From XN24 sp964462675 (GTDB lineage: Bacteria > Pseudomonadota > Gammaproteobacteria > Steroidobacterales > XN24): a stretch of 64,000 nt of DNA. The stretch is from contig CAYWYS010000009.1 of assembly GCA_964462675.1 (NCBI GenBank), positions 1 through 64,000 on the forward strand, given 5' to 3'. Made by a program: the position numbers and the translations under genes. The stretch's first letter is position 1; the number at the start of each line of letters is the position of its first letter. The notes below the pieces were generated by a model. It saw nothing but the letters and a program-made list of their open reading frames with translations, did not search any database and was not told where the DNA came from. This document shows, one piece after another, positions 43,765 to 52,726 of this stretch.

Positions 43765-44985
43765 TCAGCCTCCAAAGTCGTCGAGCAGGATGTTCTCCTT
43801 CTCGACGCCAAGATCGGAAAGCATCTTCAGCACCGCCTGGGTCATCATCGGCGGCCCGCAGATGTAGTACTCGATATCCTCCGGCGCCGGGTGGTCGCGC
43901 AGGTAATGATCGTACAGGACTTCGTGGATGAAACCCGTGTGCCCCTGCCACTCGTCCTCGGGCAGCGGATCGGACAGGGCGATGTGCCAGCCGAAGTTCT
44001 CGTGCTTGCGCGCGAGTTCCTCGAACTCCTCGTGGTAGAACATCTCGCGCCGGCTGCGCGCACCGTACCAGAAGCTCATCTTCCGGTCGCTGCCGAGTCG
44101 CTTCAGCTGGTCGAAGATGTGGGCGCGCATCGGCGCCATGCCCGCGCCGCCCCCGATGAACACCATCTCCGCCTTCGTGTTCTTTGCGAAGAATTCACCG
44201 TATGGCCCTGAAATAGTTACATAATCGCCTTCTTTCAGGCCGAAAATGTACGAGGACATGATGCCCGGCGGAACGCCGGTGGCGCGCGGCGGCGGCGTCG
44301 CAACCCGGACGTTCAGCATGACGATGCCCTTCTCCTCGGGATAGTTCGCCATCGAGTAGGCGCGCATCACGGGTTCTTCGACCCTCGACTCCAGCGCAAA
44401 CAATTCGAAGCGCTCCCAGTCGTCGCGGAACTTCGCGGGGATGTCGAAATCCTGGTACTTCAGGTGATGCGGCGGCGCCTCGATCTGGATGTAGCCGCCG
44501 GCGCGGAAATTCAGGTCCTCGCCTTCCGGGAGTTCCAGCACGAGCTCCTTGATGAAGGTCGCGACGCTGCGGTTCGAGCGCACGCGGCAGCTCCAGCGCT
44601 TGATGCCGAATACCTCGCGCGGCACCTCGATGCGCATGTTCTGCTTGACGACGACCTGGCAGGACAGCCGCTCGCCGGCAGCCGCCTCGCGCTTGTTGAT
44701 ATGCGAGGTCTCGGTCGGCAGGATCACGCCGCCGCCTTCCTGGACCTTGACCTTGCACTGGCCGCAGGTGCCGCCGCCGCCGCAGGCCGATGCGACAAAC
44801 AGCTTGGCGTCGGCCAGCGCGGCCAGCAGCTTGGTGCCGACTGGGGCGGCAATCGTCTTCTCGTCGTTGACGAGGATGTTGATCTGCCCGGTTGCGACCA
44901 GCCGAGAGCGCGCCGCCAGGATGATGAACACCAGCGACATGACGATCGCCGTGAACAGGAAAACGCCGAGGCCGATTTCCAGCAT
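43765..44985 (-). CDS. nqrF: Na(+)-translocating NADH:quinone reductase subunit F
   Basis: NqrF is the NADH-oxidising entry subunit. The 406-residue protein has an N-terminal membrane helix, a 2Fe-2S domain with C68, C74, C77 and C109, an FAD domain with RAYSMANYPEE, and an NADH-binding domain with FIGGGAGMAPMRAH. Ligand spacing equals that of Vibrio cholerae NqrF. It follows nqrE by 9 bp and precedes nqrM by 4 bp. Confidence 0.97.
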   Translation of the reverse strand: MLEIGLGVFLFTAIVMSLVFIILAARSRLVATGQINILVNDEKTIAAPVGTKLLAALADAKLFVASACGGGGTCGQCKVKVQEGGGVILPTETSHINKREAAAGERLSCQVVVKQNMRIEVPREVFGIKRWSCRVRSNRSVATFIKELVLELPEGEDLNFRAGGYIQIEAPPHHLKYQDFDIPAKFRDDWERFELFALESRVEEPVMRAYSMANYPEEKGIVMLNVRVATPPPRATGVPPGIMSSYIFGLKEGDYVTISGPYGEFFAKNTKAEMVFIGGGAGMAPMRAHIFDQLKRLGSDRKMSFWYGARSRREMFYHEEFEELARKHENFGWHIALSDPLPEDEWQGHTGFIHEVLYDHYLRDHPAPEDIEYYICGPPMMTQAVLKMLSDLGVEKENILLDDFGG

Positions 44986-44994
44986 TTCGCGCCC

Positions 44995-45603
44995 CTAGAG
45001 CTGGATGCCGGAGAAGGCCATGAACGCCATGGCCATCAAGCCGGTCGTGATGAAGGTGATGCCGAGACCCTGCAGGCCGTCGGGCACGTCGCTGTACTTG
45101 AGTTTTTCGCGGATGCCGGCGAGCGCGATGATCGCAAGCGCCCAGCCGACGCCGCTGCCAAGACCATAGGTGACGCTCTGGGCGAAATCGTAGTTGCGCT
45201 CGACCATGAACAGGCTGCCGCCGAGAATGGCGCAGTTCACCGTGATCAGCGGCAGGAAGATGCCGAGCGCCGAGTACAGCGCCGGGAAGAACCGGTCGAG
45301 GGTCATCTCGAGGATCTGCACCATCGCCGCAATGACGCCGATGTAGGTGATCAGCCCGAGGAAGGACAGGTCCACATCCGGCAAACCGGCCCAGTCCAGC
45401 GCGCCGGGCCGCAGCATGAACTGGAAGATCAGGCTGTTCGCGGGCACCGTGATCGCCTGCACGACCACCACGGCCAGGCCAAGGCCGATCGCAGTCTCCA
45501 CTTTCTTGGAAACGGCCAGGAAGGTGCACATGCCAAGGAAAAACGCGAGCGCCAGGTTCTCGATGAAAACCGCGCGCAGGAAAAGTCCGACCAGCCCTTC
45601 CAT
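44995..45603 (-). CDS. nqrE: Na(+)-translocating NADH:quinone reductase subunit E
   Basis: A 202-residue, six-helix integral membrane subunit that with NqrD holds an iron centre between the membrane halves and carries electrons across. Features include ENLALAFFLGMCTFLAVSKK and NCAILGGSLFMVERNY, with the conserved cysteines of the family. Its ATG overlaps the nqrD stop by one base (TGATG). Confidence 0.97.
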   Translation of the reverse strand: MEGLVGLFLRAVFIENLALAFFLGMCTFLAVSKKVETAIGLGLAVVVVQAITVPANSLIFQFMLRPGALDWAGLPDVDLSFLGLITYIGVIAAMVQILEMTLDRFFPALYSALGIFLPLITVNCAILGGSLFMVERNYDFAQSVTYGLGSGVGWALAIIALAGIREKLKYSDVPDGLQGLGITFITTGLMAMAFMAFSGIQL

Positions 45604-46262
45604 CAGAGTGTCTCGGTCCGGTGGACGACGTGAATCTGGTACTCGCGCTTCTCCACCTGGGCCGGCTTCCAGGCGCGAATCGCCCAGATCATCAGGCCGA
45701 TGATGAAAAACGCCGACGGGGCCAGCAGCAGCAGCCCGTTCGGCACATACCAGCCGCCCTCAGTCACGAGCGGCAGTATCTCGATGCCGAACAGCTTGCC
45801 GGAGCCGAACAGCTCGCGGATGAACGCCACCACCAGCAGCACGGCCGCATAACCCAGGCCATGGCCGAGCCCGTCCAGCACGCTGGGGACGACCGGATTG
45901 CTGGAGGCGTAGGCCTCGGCCCGACCGAGCACGATGCAGTTGGTGATGATCAGGCCGACGAACACCGACAGCTGCCGGCTGATGTCGTAGGCGTAGGCCT
46001 TCAGGAACTGGTCCACGAGGATCACCAGCGAGGCGATGATCGTCATCTGGATGATGATGCGAATGTTGCCCGGCATGTGGTTGCGGATCGAGCTGATTGC
46101 GGCGCTCGAGGCCGCGATCACGAAGGTCAGCGCAAGCCCCATGATCAGCGCAGGGATCATCTGGGTCGTCACGGCCAGCGCCGAGCAGACGCCGAGGACC
46201 TGCAGCGTGATCGGGTTGCGGTCCACGACCGGTTCAAAGAGGATCCTGCTCGCGCCGCTCAT
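45603..46262 (-). CDS. nqrD: Na(+)-translocating NADH:quinone reductase subunit D
   Basis: A 219-residue membrane subunit homologous to NqrE in inverted topology. Key segments are NPITLQVLGVCSALAVT and FVGLIITNCIVLGRAEAYAS, each with a conserved cysteine for the shared iron site. The start at 46262 overlaps nqrC as ATGA; the longer frame inside nqrC is rejected. Confidence 0.97.
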   Translation of the reverse strand: MSGASRILFEPVVDRNPITLQVLGVCSALAVTTQMIPALIMGLALTFVIAASSAAISSIRNHMPGNIRIIIQMTIIASLVILVDQFLKAYAYDISRQLSVFVGLIITNCIVLGRAEAYASSNPVVPSVLDGLGHGLGYAAVLLVVAFIRELFGSGKLFGIEILPLVTEGGWYVPNGLLLLAPSAFFIIGLMIWAIRAWKPAQVEKREYQIHVVHRTETL

Positions 46263-47083
46263 ACGCCCTCCTCCGGAAGCCTTGCCAGGAACGGCCCGAA
46301 ACCCTGCTTGCCGAGCCAGAACTGCACCATGTTGCTGACGCCATCGGCGGTCAGCGTGGCGCCCGACAGGCCGTCGACGGACCACTCTGCCCACTCCGAG
46401 GCCGGGTCCACGCTGCCGCGGACGACCTGCAAGCGGACCTCGCCATCCGGACCGAACACGCGCCGGCCCGGCCAGCGGTCGAGCCAGCGCGGGTTCTCGA
46501 TTTCGCCGCCGAGCCCCGGCGTCTCCGCGTGCTGGTAGAAATTCAGCCCCAGCACCGTGTTGCCGTCGCCCGACAAGGCCAGGAAGCCATACATCGTCGA
46601 CCACAGGCCACGACCGTGCACCGGCAGGATAATCTTGTCGATGCGTCCGCCGGACTCGACCAGGTAGACCTGCGCATAATTCGCCCTGCGCCCGATCCCG
46701 GCAATGTCCTCCCACGGCGGCAGCGCGCTGCTCGTGGCGGGATTGCGCGCGGCGATCCCCTGGTCGAAGGTGCCCGGGTCGAATGCATCGCTGAAGCGCC
46801 CCGTGTCGAGCTCCACCAGCCGCGGCTGCACGCCCTGGAACAATTCCTCGACCGGGCGGCCCGGCACCATCAGCCCCGCGACCTCGAGGATGCGCTCCTT
46901 GCGCGCGAGCTCGACATTGCGCACCTGCATCGGCTTCAGCAGCACCGCCGCAGCGGACACCAGCACGGAGCAGACCAGCGACAGCAGAATCGTCACCAGC
47001 AGCATCTTCTGGACGCTGTCGTTGGGCATCGAGGCCAGCCGCGCCACGAACCCGGCCGGACGCTGTTCGAGTTGCTCAGACAT
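46259..47083 (-). CDS. nqrC: Na(+)-translocating NADH:quinone reductase subunit C
   Basis: NqrC carries a covalent FMN on the periplasmic side. The 274-residue protein has one N-terminal membrane helix (about 27-49) and the FMN attachment motif SGAT with probable acceptor T243. The ATG at 47083 overlaps nqrB by 8 bp. Covalent FMN requires the transferase ApbE, which is not encoded in this window. Confidence 0.95.
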   Translation of the reverse strand: MSEQLEQRPAGFVARLASMPNDSVQKMLLVTILLSLVCSVLVSAAAVLLKPMQVRNVELARKERILEVAGLMVPGRPVEELFQGVQPRLVELDTGRFSDAFDPGTFDQGIAARNPATSSALPPWEDIAGIGRRANYAQVYLVESGGRIDKIILPVHGRGLWSTMYGFLALSGDGNTVLGLNFYQHAETPGLGGEIENPRWLDRWPGRRVFGPDGEVRLQVVRGSVDPASEWAEWSVDGLSGATLTADGVSNMVQFWLGKQGFGPFLARLPEEGV

Positions 47084-48287
47084 ACCTGCGCTGCCTCTTG
47101 CGCACATTCGCCTGCACGACGAAATAGTCGATCAGCGGCGCAAACACGTTGGCCAGCAGGATCGCCAGCATGATGCCCTCGGGGAACGCCGGGTTGATGA
47201 CGCGGATCAGCGCCGTCAGTACGCCGATCAGGACGCCGAATATCAGCTTGCCCTTCGAGGTCATGGCCGCGCTGACCGGGTCGGTGGCCATGAATACCAT
47301 GCCGAACGCGAAGCCACCGACCAGCACGTGCCATTGCCAGGAGAGCGCGTGATAGGGATTCGATTCCGGGCCCGCGAATGCATTGAACAGCAGGATCGTG
47401 CCGACCATGCCGGCGAATACGCCGAGCATGATGCGCCACGACGCAACCCGCGTGTACAGCAGAAATACCGCGCCGATCAGGCAGGCCAACGCAGACTCGG
47501 CGCCGATCGTGCCGGGCAGGAAGCCCATCCACGCGTCGTACAGCGTATAGCCGGCGGCCTCGATCGCCTCGAGCCCGCCTTGTGGCGCGAGCGCCAGCGG
47601 CGTGGCGCCGCTGAAGCCGTCCACGGCGACCCACACGTCGTTGCCGGAATTCTGTGCCGGATAGGCGAAGTACAGGAAGGCGCGCCCGGTCAGCGCCGGG
47701 TTCAGGAAGTTCTTGCCAGTGCCGCCGAACACTTCCTTGCCGATGACCACGGCAAAGGTGATGCCGAGCCCCACCTGCCACAGCGGAATCGTCGGCGGCA
47801 GAATCAGCGTGTACAGCATCGAGGTAACGAGGAAGCCCTCGTTGACCTCGTGGTTGCGCACGATTGCGAACAGCACCTCCCAGAAGCCGCCCACCGCCAG
47901 CGTCACGATGTACACCGGCAGGAAGTACAGGAAGCCGTGCCAGAAGCAGGCCGCGACGCTGCCGGGGTCGTAGCCGATCCCCAGCCCGGCCAGCACGCTG
48001 CCGCGCCAGCCCTCGGCGGCGCTCAGGCCCATGTCGGCCATCGCCAGGTTGGCCTGCAGGCCGATGTTGTACATGCCGAACAGCGCGCAGGGCAGCACCG
48101 CGAGCACGACATAGGTCATGACCCGCTTCAGGTCGATGCCGTCGCGCACGTGCGGCGCGCTGGGCGTCACGTCCCGCGGCGTGTACAGCAGCGTGTCGAC
48201 CATCTCGAAGAGGGCGCCGAACTTCTCGAAGCGCCCGCCCCGGATGAACATCGGCTCGATGCGGTCCAGCAGTTTGCGCAGCCCCAT
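47076..48287 (-). CDS. nqrB: Na(+)-translocating NADH:quinone reductase subunit B
   Basis: NqrB is the largest membrane subunit, holding covalent FMN and riboflavin and forming the sodium path. The 403-residue protein has about ten membrane helices and the FMN motif DGFSGATPLA with probable acceptor T229. Its ATG overlaps the nqrA stop by one base (TGATG). Confidence 0.97.
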   Translation of the reverse strand: MGLRKLLDRIEPMFIRGGRFEKFGALFEMVDTLLYTPRDVTPSAPHVRDGIDLKRVMTYVVLAVLPCALFGMYNIGLQANLAMADMGLSAAEGWRGSVLAGLGIGYDPGSVAACFWHGFLYFLPVYIVTLAVGGFWEVLFAIVRNHEVNEGFLVTSMLYTLILPPTIPLWQVGLGITFAVVIGKEVFGGTGKNFLNPALTGRAFLYFAYPAQNSGNDVWVAVDGFSGATPLALAPQGGLEAIEAAGYTLYDAWMGFLPGTIGAESALACLIGAVFLLYTRVASWRIMLGVFAGMVGTILLFNAFAGPESNPYHALSWQWHVLVGGFAFGMVFMATDPVSAAMTSKGKLIFGVLIGVLTALIRVINPAFPEGIMLAILLANVFAPLIDYFVVQANVRKRQRRYV

Positions 48288-49642
48288 CAGCCTTCCTTCT
48301 CAATCTGTTCGAGCCGCTCCCGCAGCACCGGGCCGTAGTCGTACTTGCCCGGGCAGACGAAGGTGCAGAGCGCGAGATCTTCCTCATCGAGTTCCAGCGC
48401 GCCGAGCCGCTGCGCGTCGTCCGTGTCGCCGACGACGATCGCCCGCAGCAACTGGGTCGGCAGGATCTCGAGCGGCATGACGCGCTCGTAGGAGCCGATC
48501 GGCACCATGGCCCGCAGGCTGCCGTTCTGGCTGGTCGTCAGCGCGAAGCGCCGCGTCGCCGGGCTGAGGCTGGACAGGAAGGCGCGCGTCACGGAGACCT
48601 TCTCGCCGCCCGGGCGCAGCCAGCCCATGAACTCACGCTGCCGCCCCTCGCCGAGCACCGTGATCTGCTGGTGGTAGCGGCCCAGGAAAGCCGCCCAGCC
48701 CACCGCCCGATAGCCCGACCAGACCGAGCCGGACAGCACCCGGCACTCGATTTCATCCTCGATCTCATCGGCGACCAGCGGCTCGATGTGCGCGCCGAGA
48801 CGCGTCCGCAACAGCCGCGGACGCTTGACGGTCGGGCCGGCCAGCGACACGACGCGCGTCGGATCGAGCCGGCCCGTCGTGAACAGGCGGCCGATCGCGA
48901 TGACATCCTGGTAACCGAGGTGCCAAACCGTCCGGTCGGCGCCGACGGGATAGAGGAAATGGATATGGGTGCCGACCAGGCCCGCCGGGTGCGGACCGGA
49001 GAATTCCACCACCTGCAGGGTCTCAATCCCGTCCGGCACGGGCAACTCGGCCCCTTCCGCCTTGCAGACGAAGGTCGCGCCCGACGTCAGCCTGGACAAC
49101 ACGGCGGCACCGTTGACGAAATCTTCGGCTGCTTCGCGCACCACGACCACCGGGTCCGGCGCCAGCGGGTTGGTGTCCATGGCATTGATGAACAGCGCGT
49201 GCGGGCTCGTCGACGGATCGGGCACCTTGCTCCACGGCCGCGTGCGCAACGCACACCAGAGGCCGGATCGCGTCAGGTTCTCGATCACGAGGTCGCGGTC
49301 GAGTGCCGGCAAGTCGCCGGCCGGCCAGTGCCGGAAGGTCTCTTCCGCTTCACCTTCGAGCGTGATGATGACCGATTGCAGCGCTCGCCGCGCACCGCGC
49401 CGCACGGTCGTGACGACGCCCGCGCCGGGCGCTGTCACCGTGACGCCGGGCCGCCGCCGGTCGCTGAACAAGGGCTGGCCGAGGCGCACCTTGTCGCCTT
49501 CCTGCACATGCATGGAGGGCCTGAGATCGAGGTAGTCCCGCCCGAGCACGGCCACGGACGCGACGGATCGCGCCGGCTCGATGGCCTGCTGCGGTTCCCC
49601 CTTGATCGGCAGGTCAAGACCGCGACGAACTCTGATCCGCAT
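48287..49642 (-). CDS. nqrA: Na(+)-translocating NADH:quinone reductase subunit A
   Basis: NqrA is the cytoplasmic peripheral subunit, implicated in quinone interaction. The 451-residue protein begins MRIRVRRGLDLPIKGEP, has the biotinyl-lipoyl-like region with VTAPGAGVV, and ends in a CxxxCPGKYDYGP-type segment. The ATG at 49642 fits the family; the longer frame to 49726 has no support. It heads the nqrABCDEF-nqrM run. The 161-bp upstream gap has a TATACT box (minus strand, 49711-49716) without a clear -35. Confidence 0.96.
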   Translation of the reverse strand: MRIRVRRGLDLPIKGEPQQAIEPARSVASVAVLGRDYLDLRPSMHVQEGDKVRLGQPLFSDRRRPGVTVTAPGAGVVTTVRRGARRALQSVIITLEGEAEETFRHWPAGDLPALDRDLVIENLTRSGLWCALRTRPWSKVPDPSTSPHALFINAMDTNPLAPDPVVVVREAAEDFVNGAAVLSRLTSGATFVCKAEGAELPVPDGIETLQVVEFSGPHPAGLVGTHIHFLYPVGADRTVWHLGYQDVIAIGRLFTTGRLDPTRVVSLAGPTVKRPRLLRTRLGAHIEPLVADEIEDEIECRVLSGSVWSGYRAVGWAAFLGRYHQQITVLGEGRQREFMGWLRPGGEKVSVTRAFLSSLSPATRRFALTTSQNGSLRAMVPIGSYERVMPLEILPTQLLRAIVVGDTDDAQRLGALELDEEDLALCTFVCPGKYDYGPVLRERLEQIEKEG

Positions 49643-49803
49643 GCGGGGCCTGTCTGTTAGTAAATCCCACGCCAGCACACATCCTGGCGCCCGATGAATC
49701 TCAGCGGAGAAGTATAACTGAAGCACGCGTTACGGGGAGCGCCGTGCCGCCTTGCGGCAGCGAACGAACGGCGGCGGCTGCCGCGCTGGCCGCCCCGGAC
49801 ACC

Positions 49804-50922
49804 TCAGTCGCCGGCGACCGGCAGGTGGGTGAAGCCCTCGGGCGAGCCCAGCCCGAGCCGGTCGCGCCGCGCCGTCGGCGGGCTCTGGACATAAAGCCCC
49901 AGCAACTCCCCGAGCGATTGCAGCGCCCTGAGGTGGCAGCGCTCGTAGCCATGCGTGGCGTCGGTACCGAAGCAGACCAGCGCCGTGCGGATGTCGTTGC
50001 CCGCCTCGATCGCCGAGGCGCTGTCGCAGCGATAGTGGCGGAACACGTCGCGCTGGTGGCGGATGCCATGGTCCTTGCACAGCGCGAGCAGCTTGTGGCT
50101 CAGGTGATAATCGAACGGCCCGGCCGAGTCCTTCATGCAGATCGTCACGCCGAACTCGTCGCCCGCCTGCACCGGCGCCACCGGCCCGGTGTCCACCGTG
50201 ACCATTTCCGCGACGTCCCCGTGCAGCACGGCGGAGGCGCCCGAACCGACTTCCTCGCTGATCGTGAACAGCAGGTGACAGTCGACCGGCAGCGGCGTCT
50301 TGCTTTCGACCAGCGCCTTGGCGACGGCCAGCACCGTCGCGACGCCACCCTTGTCGTCGAGATGCCGGGAGTTGATGAAACCGGAGCCGGTGATCTCGGG
50401 CTGGGCATCCACGGCGACGAAGTCGCCCCGGTTCAAGCCCAGCCGCAGCAGGTCGGCACGCTTGAAGCACTCCTCGTCGAGGCGCAGCTCCACGCAGTCC
50501 CAGCTGACCGGCAGGCTGTCGATCTCGAGATTGTAGGCGTGGCCGGAGGCCTTGACCGGCAGGATCGTGCCACGATAGCTGCGCTCGTCGGCGTACACGG
50601 TCACGCGCGCGCCCTCGGCGAAGCGGCTCGACCAGGTGCCGATCGGCATCAACTCGAGGCGCCCGTTGTCTTTCAGGCCGGCGGTGATGGCGCCGATCGT
50701 GTCGAGATGCGACACGATGGCGCGGTCCGGGCTGCTTTGTGCACCCTTGAGGTCTGCCCGGATGGCACCGCGGCGGGTGATCTCGGTCGGGATGCCCAGC
50801 GACTCCAGCCGGCGCAGCGTGTAGCGAACCGCCTCGTCGGTGAAGCCGGCAGGGCTCGGTATGCGCAGCAGCTCGACCAGCACTTCCAGGAGGTAGTCGA
50901 GATCAATCGCCAGTGGTCGCAT
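49804..50922 (-). CDS. M42 family peptidase of the NAGGN osmoprotectant cluster
   Basis: A 372-residue aminopeptidase-like protein of the M42 type always found with the NAGGN synthesis genes. Metal ligands are suggested by SHLDTIGAI, RHLDDKGGVA, SEEVGSG and VDTGPVAPV, and a late ATHGYERCH. It could trim or recycle the osmolyte, but its task has not been fixed to my knowledge. It overlaps the end of ngg by 20 bp, so the three genes form one operon. Confidence 0.9.
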   Translation of the reverse strand: MRPLAIDLDYLLEVLVELLRIPSPAGFTDEAVRYTLRRLESLGIPTEITRRGAIRADLKGAQSSPDRAIVSHLDTIGAITAGLKDNGRLELMPIGTWSSRFAEGARVTVYADERSYRGTILPVKASGHAYNLEIDSLPVSWDCVELRLDEECFKRADLLRLGLNRGDFVAVDAQPEITGSGFINSRHLDDKGGVATVLAVAKALVESKTPLPVDCHLLFTISEEVGSGASAVLHGDVAEMVTVDTGPVAPVQAGDEFGVTICMKDSAGPFDYHLSHKLLALCKDHGIRHQRDVFRHYRCDSASAIEAGNDIRTALVCFGTDATHGYERCHLRALQSLGELLGLYVQSPPTARRDRLGLGSPEGFTHLPVAGD

Positions 50923-52726
50923 CGCTCACCTGCACGGTCTGGGGAAACAGGAAATCGACGAAACGCTCCGCCGTGGGCTGCGGCTCGTGGTTCGCCAGGC
51001 CGGGCCGTTCGTTGGCCTCGATCAGCACATACTCCGCGGCGGCCGGATCCGGCACGATCAGGTCGAGCCCGACCACCGGGATCGCGAGCGCCCGCGCGGC
51101 CTGCTCGGCAACGCGCCGCAAGGCCGGCGAGAGCTCGGCCGTGACATCGTGCAAGGTGCCACCGGTGTGCAGATTGGCTGTCTCGCGAACCCTGAGCACC
51201 TGGCCGAGCGACGGGATGTCGTCGAGCGCGACACCTTGCCGCGCGAGGCATCGGCGCGTCTCGTCGTCCAGCGGAATGCGGCTTTCTCCACCGGTTGCGG
51301 CGGCGCGCCTGCGGCTCTGCTTCGCAATCAGTGTCCGCACGTCGTGCCGGCCGTCGCCGGTCACTTCGGCCGGCCTGCGCAATGCGGCCGCCACCACCCG
51401 GTAATCGATGACGATGATCCGCAAGTCGTCGCCCGTGGCGAACGACTCGAGGATCACGCGCTCGCAAAGTCCCGCTGCCGCGTCGACGGCCGCGCGCAGC
51501 TCGTCAGCACCCGTGATGCCGACCGCCACGCCGCGACCCTGCTCGCCGCGCGCCGGCTTGACGACGATGCGGCCGTGCTCGGCGAGAAACCCCAGGTCCT
51601 TTGCAGGATCGCCGCCCACCTGCTGTGCCGGCACCCGCAGGCCCGCCTCGGCGAGCACCTTGCGCGTGATCCGCTTGTCGTCACAGCGGCTCATCGCGAT
51701 CGCGCTGGTCAGCTCGGTCAACGACTCGCGACACGTGATCCTGCGTCCGCCGAAGCTGAGTGCGAAGTAGCCCTCCGCCGGGTCCAGGAGTTCCACGCCG
51801 ATGCCGCGGCGGCGCGCCTCTTCGACGATGATCCGGGCATAGGGATTCAGCGAGTCATAGTTGTCCGGGCCGACGAACAGCGGCTCGTTGATCGCGTTCT
51901 TGCGCTTCAGCGAGAACACCGGCACGCGCTCGAAGCCCATCTTCTCGTACAGCGCGATCACCGCCTCGTTGTCGTGCATCACGGAGAGGTCCATGAATGC
52001 GCGACCGCGCGCGGCGTAATGGTCCGCGACCCAGGCAACCAGCGCGCGGCCGATGCCCGGTTGTGCGGCCTGCGGATCGACCGCCAGGCACCACATGCTG
52101 GAGCCCTGCTCCGGATCGCCGAAGGCGTGCACGTGGTCCACGCCGGTGACCGTGCCGATGATTCGGCCGGTGTCCTCGTCCTCCGCGACGAAGAACGACA
52201 GCGTCCGCGACTTGCGCCGATCCAGCACGAATTCCGGATCCGGCGGCACCATGTGGCGGCTGCTCAGCAGCCGATAGATCGCCTCGGCATCGGCCTTGTT
52301 GTGCAACCTGCGCACGCGGAAACCGCGCGGCTGCACGCGCGCGGGCCGATAATTGAAGAACCACAGCCGATAGGTGTGCGACGGATCGAGGAACAGCTCC
52401 TGCGGCGCCATCGCCAGTACCACGTGCGGGTCGCGCAGGTACAGGCCGATATCGCGGCGCCCCGGCTGCTCATCAAGCAGCGTGCGCGCCAGCGCCGCGC
52501 TGTCGCCGAAGGTGTGCGCGAACACGAGTCGTCCCCAGCCACAGTCCACGACGGCATTGGGCTCGAGCTTCGTGCCCTTGTGGCTCGGGTCGCTGTCGCC
52601 GAAACCCCGCAGCGTCGCGGAGCCTTGCCGCTCGAGCCGGTGACGCGAGCGATCGCCGGGCGCTGACAGGTTCTTGCCGCTGCGCTCCTTGCCCTCGGCA
52701 GGCCCTCTGGCAATCATCTTCTTCAT
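50903..52726 (-). CDS. ngg: N-acetylglutaminylglutamine synthetase
   Basis: Ngg joins two glutamines and acetylates the N-terminus, giving the precursor of the osmolyte N-acetylglutaminylglutamine amide. The 607-residue protein fuses a GNAT domain (about 137-275, acetyl-CoA loop QPGIGRAL at 222-229) to an ATP-grasp domain (about 310-600, with VVKPARGEQGRGVAVG and LIEANERPGLANHEP). The ATG at 52726 overlaps the asnO stop as ATGA with GGGA upstream; the earlier start at 52747 is less likely. Confidence 0.93.
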   Translation of the reverse strand: MKKMIARGPAEGKERSGKNLSAPGDRSRHRLERQGSATLRGFGDSDPSHKGTKLEPNAVVDCGWGRLVFAHTFGDSAALARTLLDEQPGRRDIGLYLRDPHVVLAMAPQELFLDPSHTYRLWFFNYRPARVQPRGFRVRRLHNKADAEAIYRLLSSRHMVPPDPEFVLDRRKSRTLSFFVAEDEDTGRIIGTVTGVDHVHAFGDPEQGSSMWCLAVDPQAAQPGIGRALVAWVADHYAARGRAFMDLSVMHDNEAVIALYEKMGFERVPVFSLKRKNAINEPLFVGPDNYDSLNPYARIIVEEARRRGIGVELLDPAEGYFALSFGGRRITCRESLTELTSAIAMSRCDDKRITRKVLAEAGLRVPAQQVGGDPAKDLGFLAEHGRIVVKPARGEQGRGVAVGITGADELRAAVDAAAGLCERVILESFATGDDLRIIVIDYRVVAAALRRPAEVTGDGRHDVRTLIAKQSRRRAAATGGESRIPLDDETRRCLARQGVALDDIPSLGQVLRVRETANLHTGGTLHDVTAELSPALRRVAEQAARALAIPVVGLDLIVPDPAAAEYVLIEANERPGLANHEPQPTAERFVDFLFPQTVQVSDATTGD

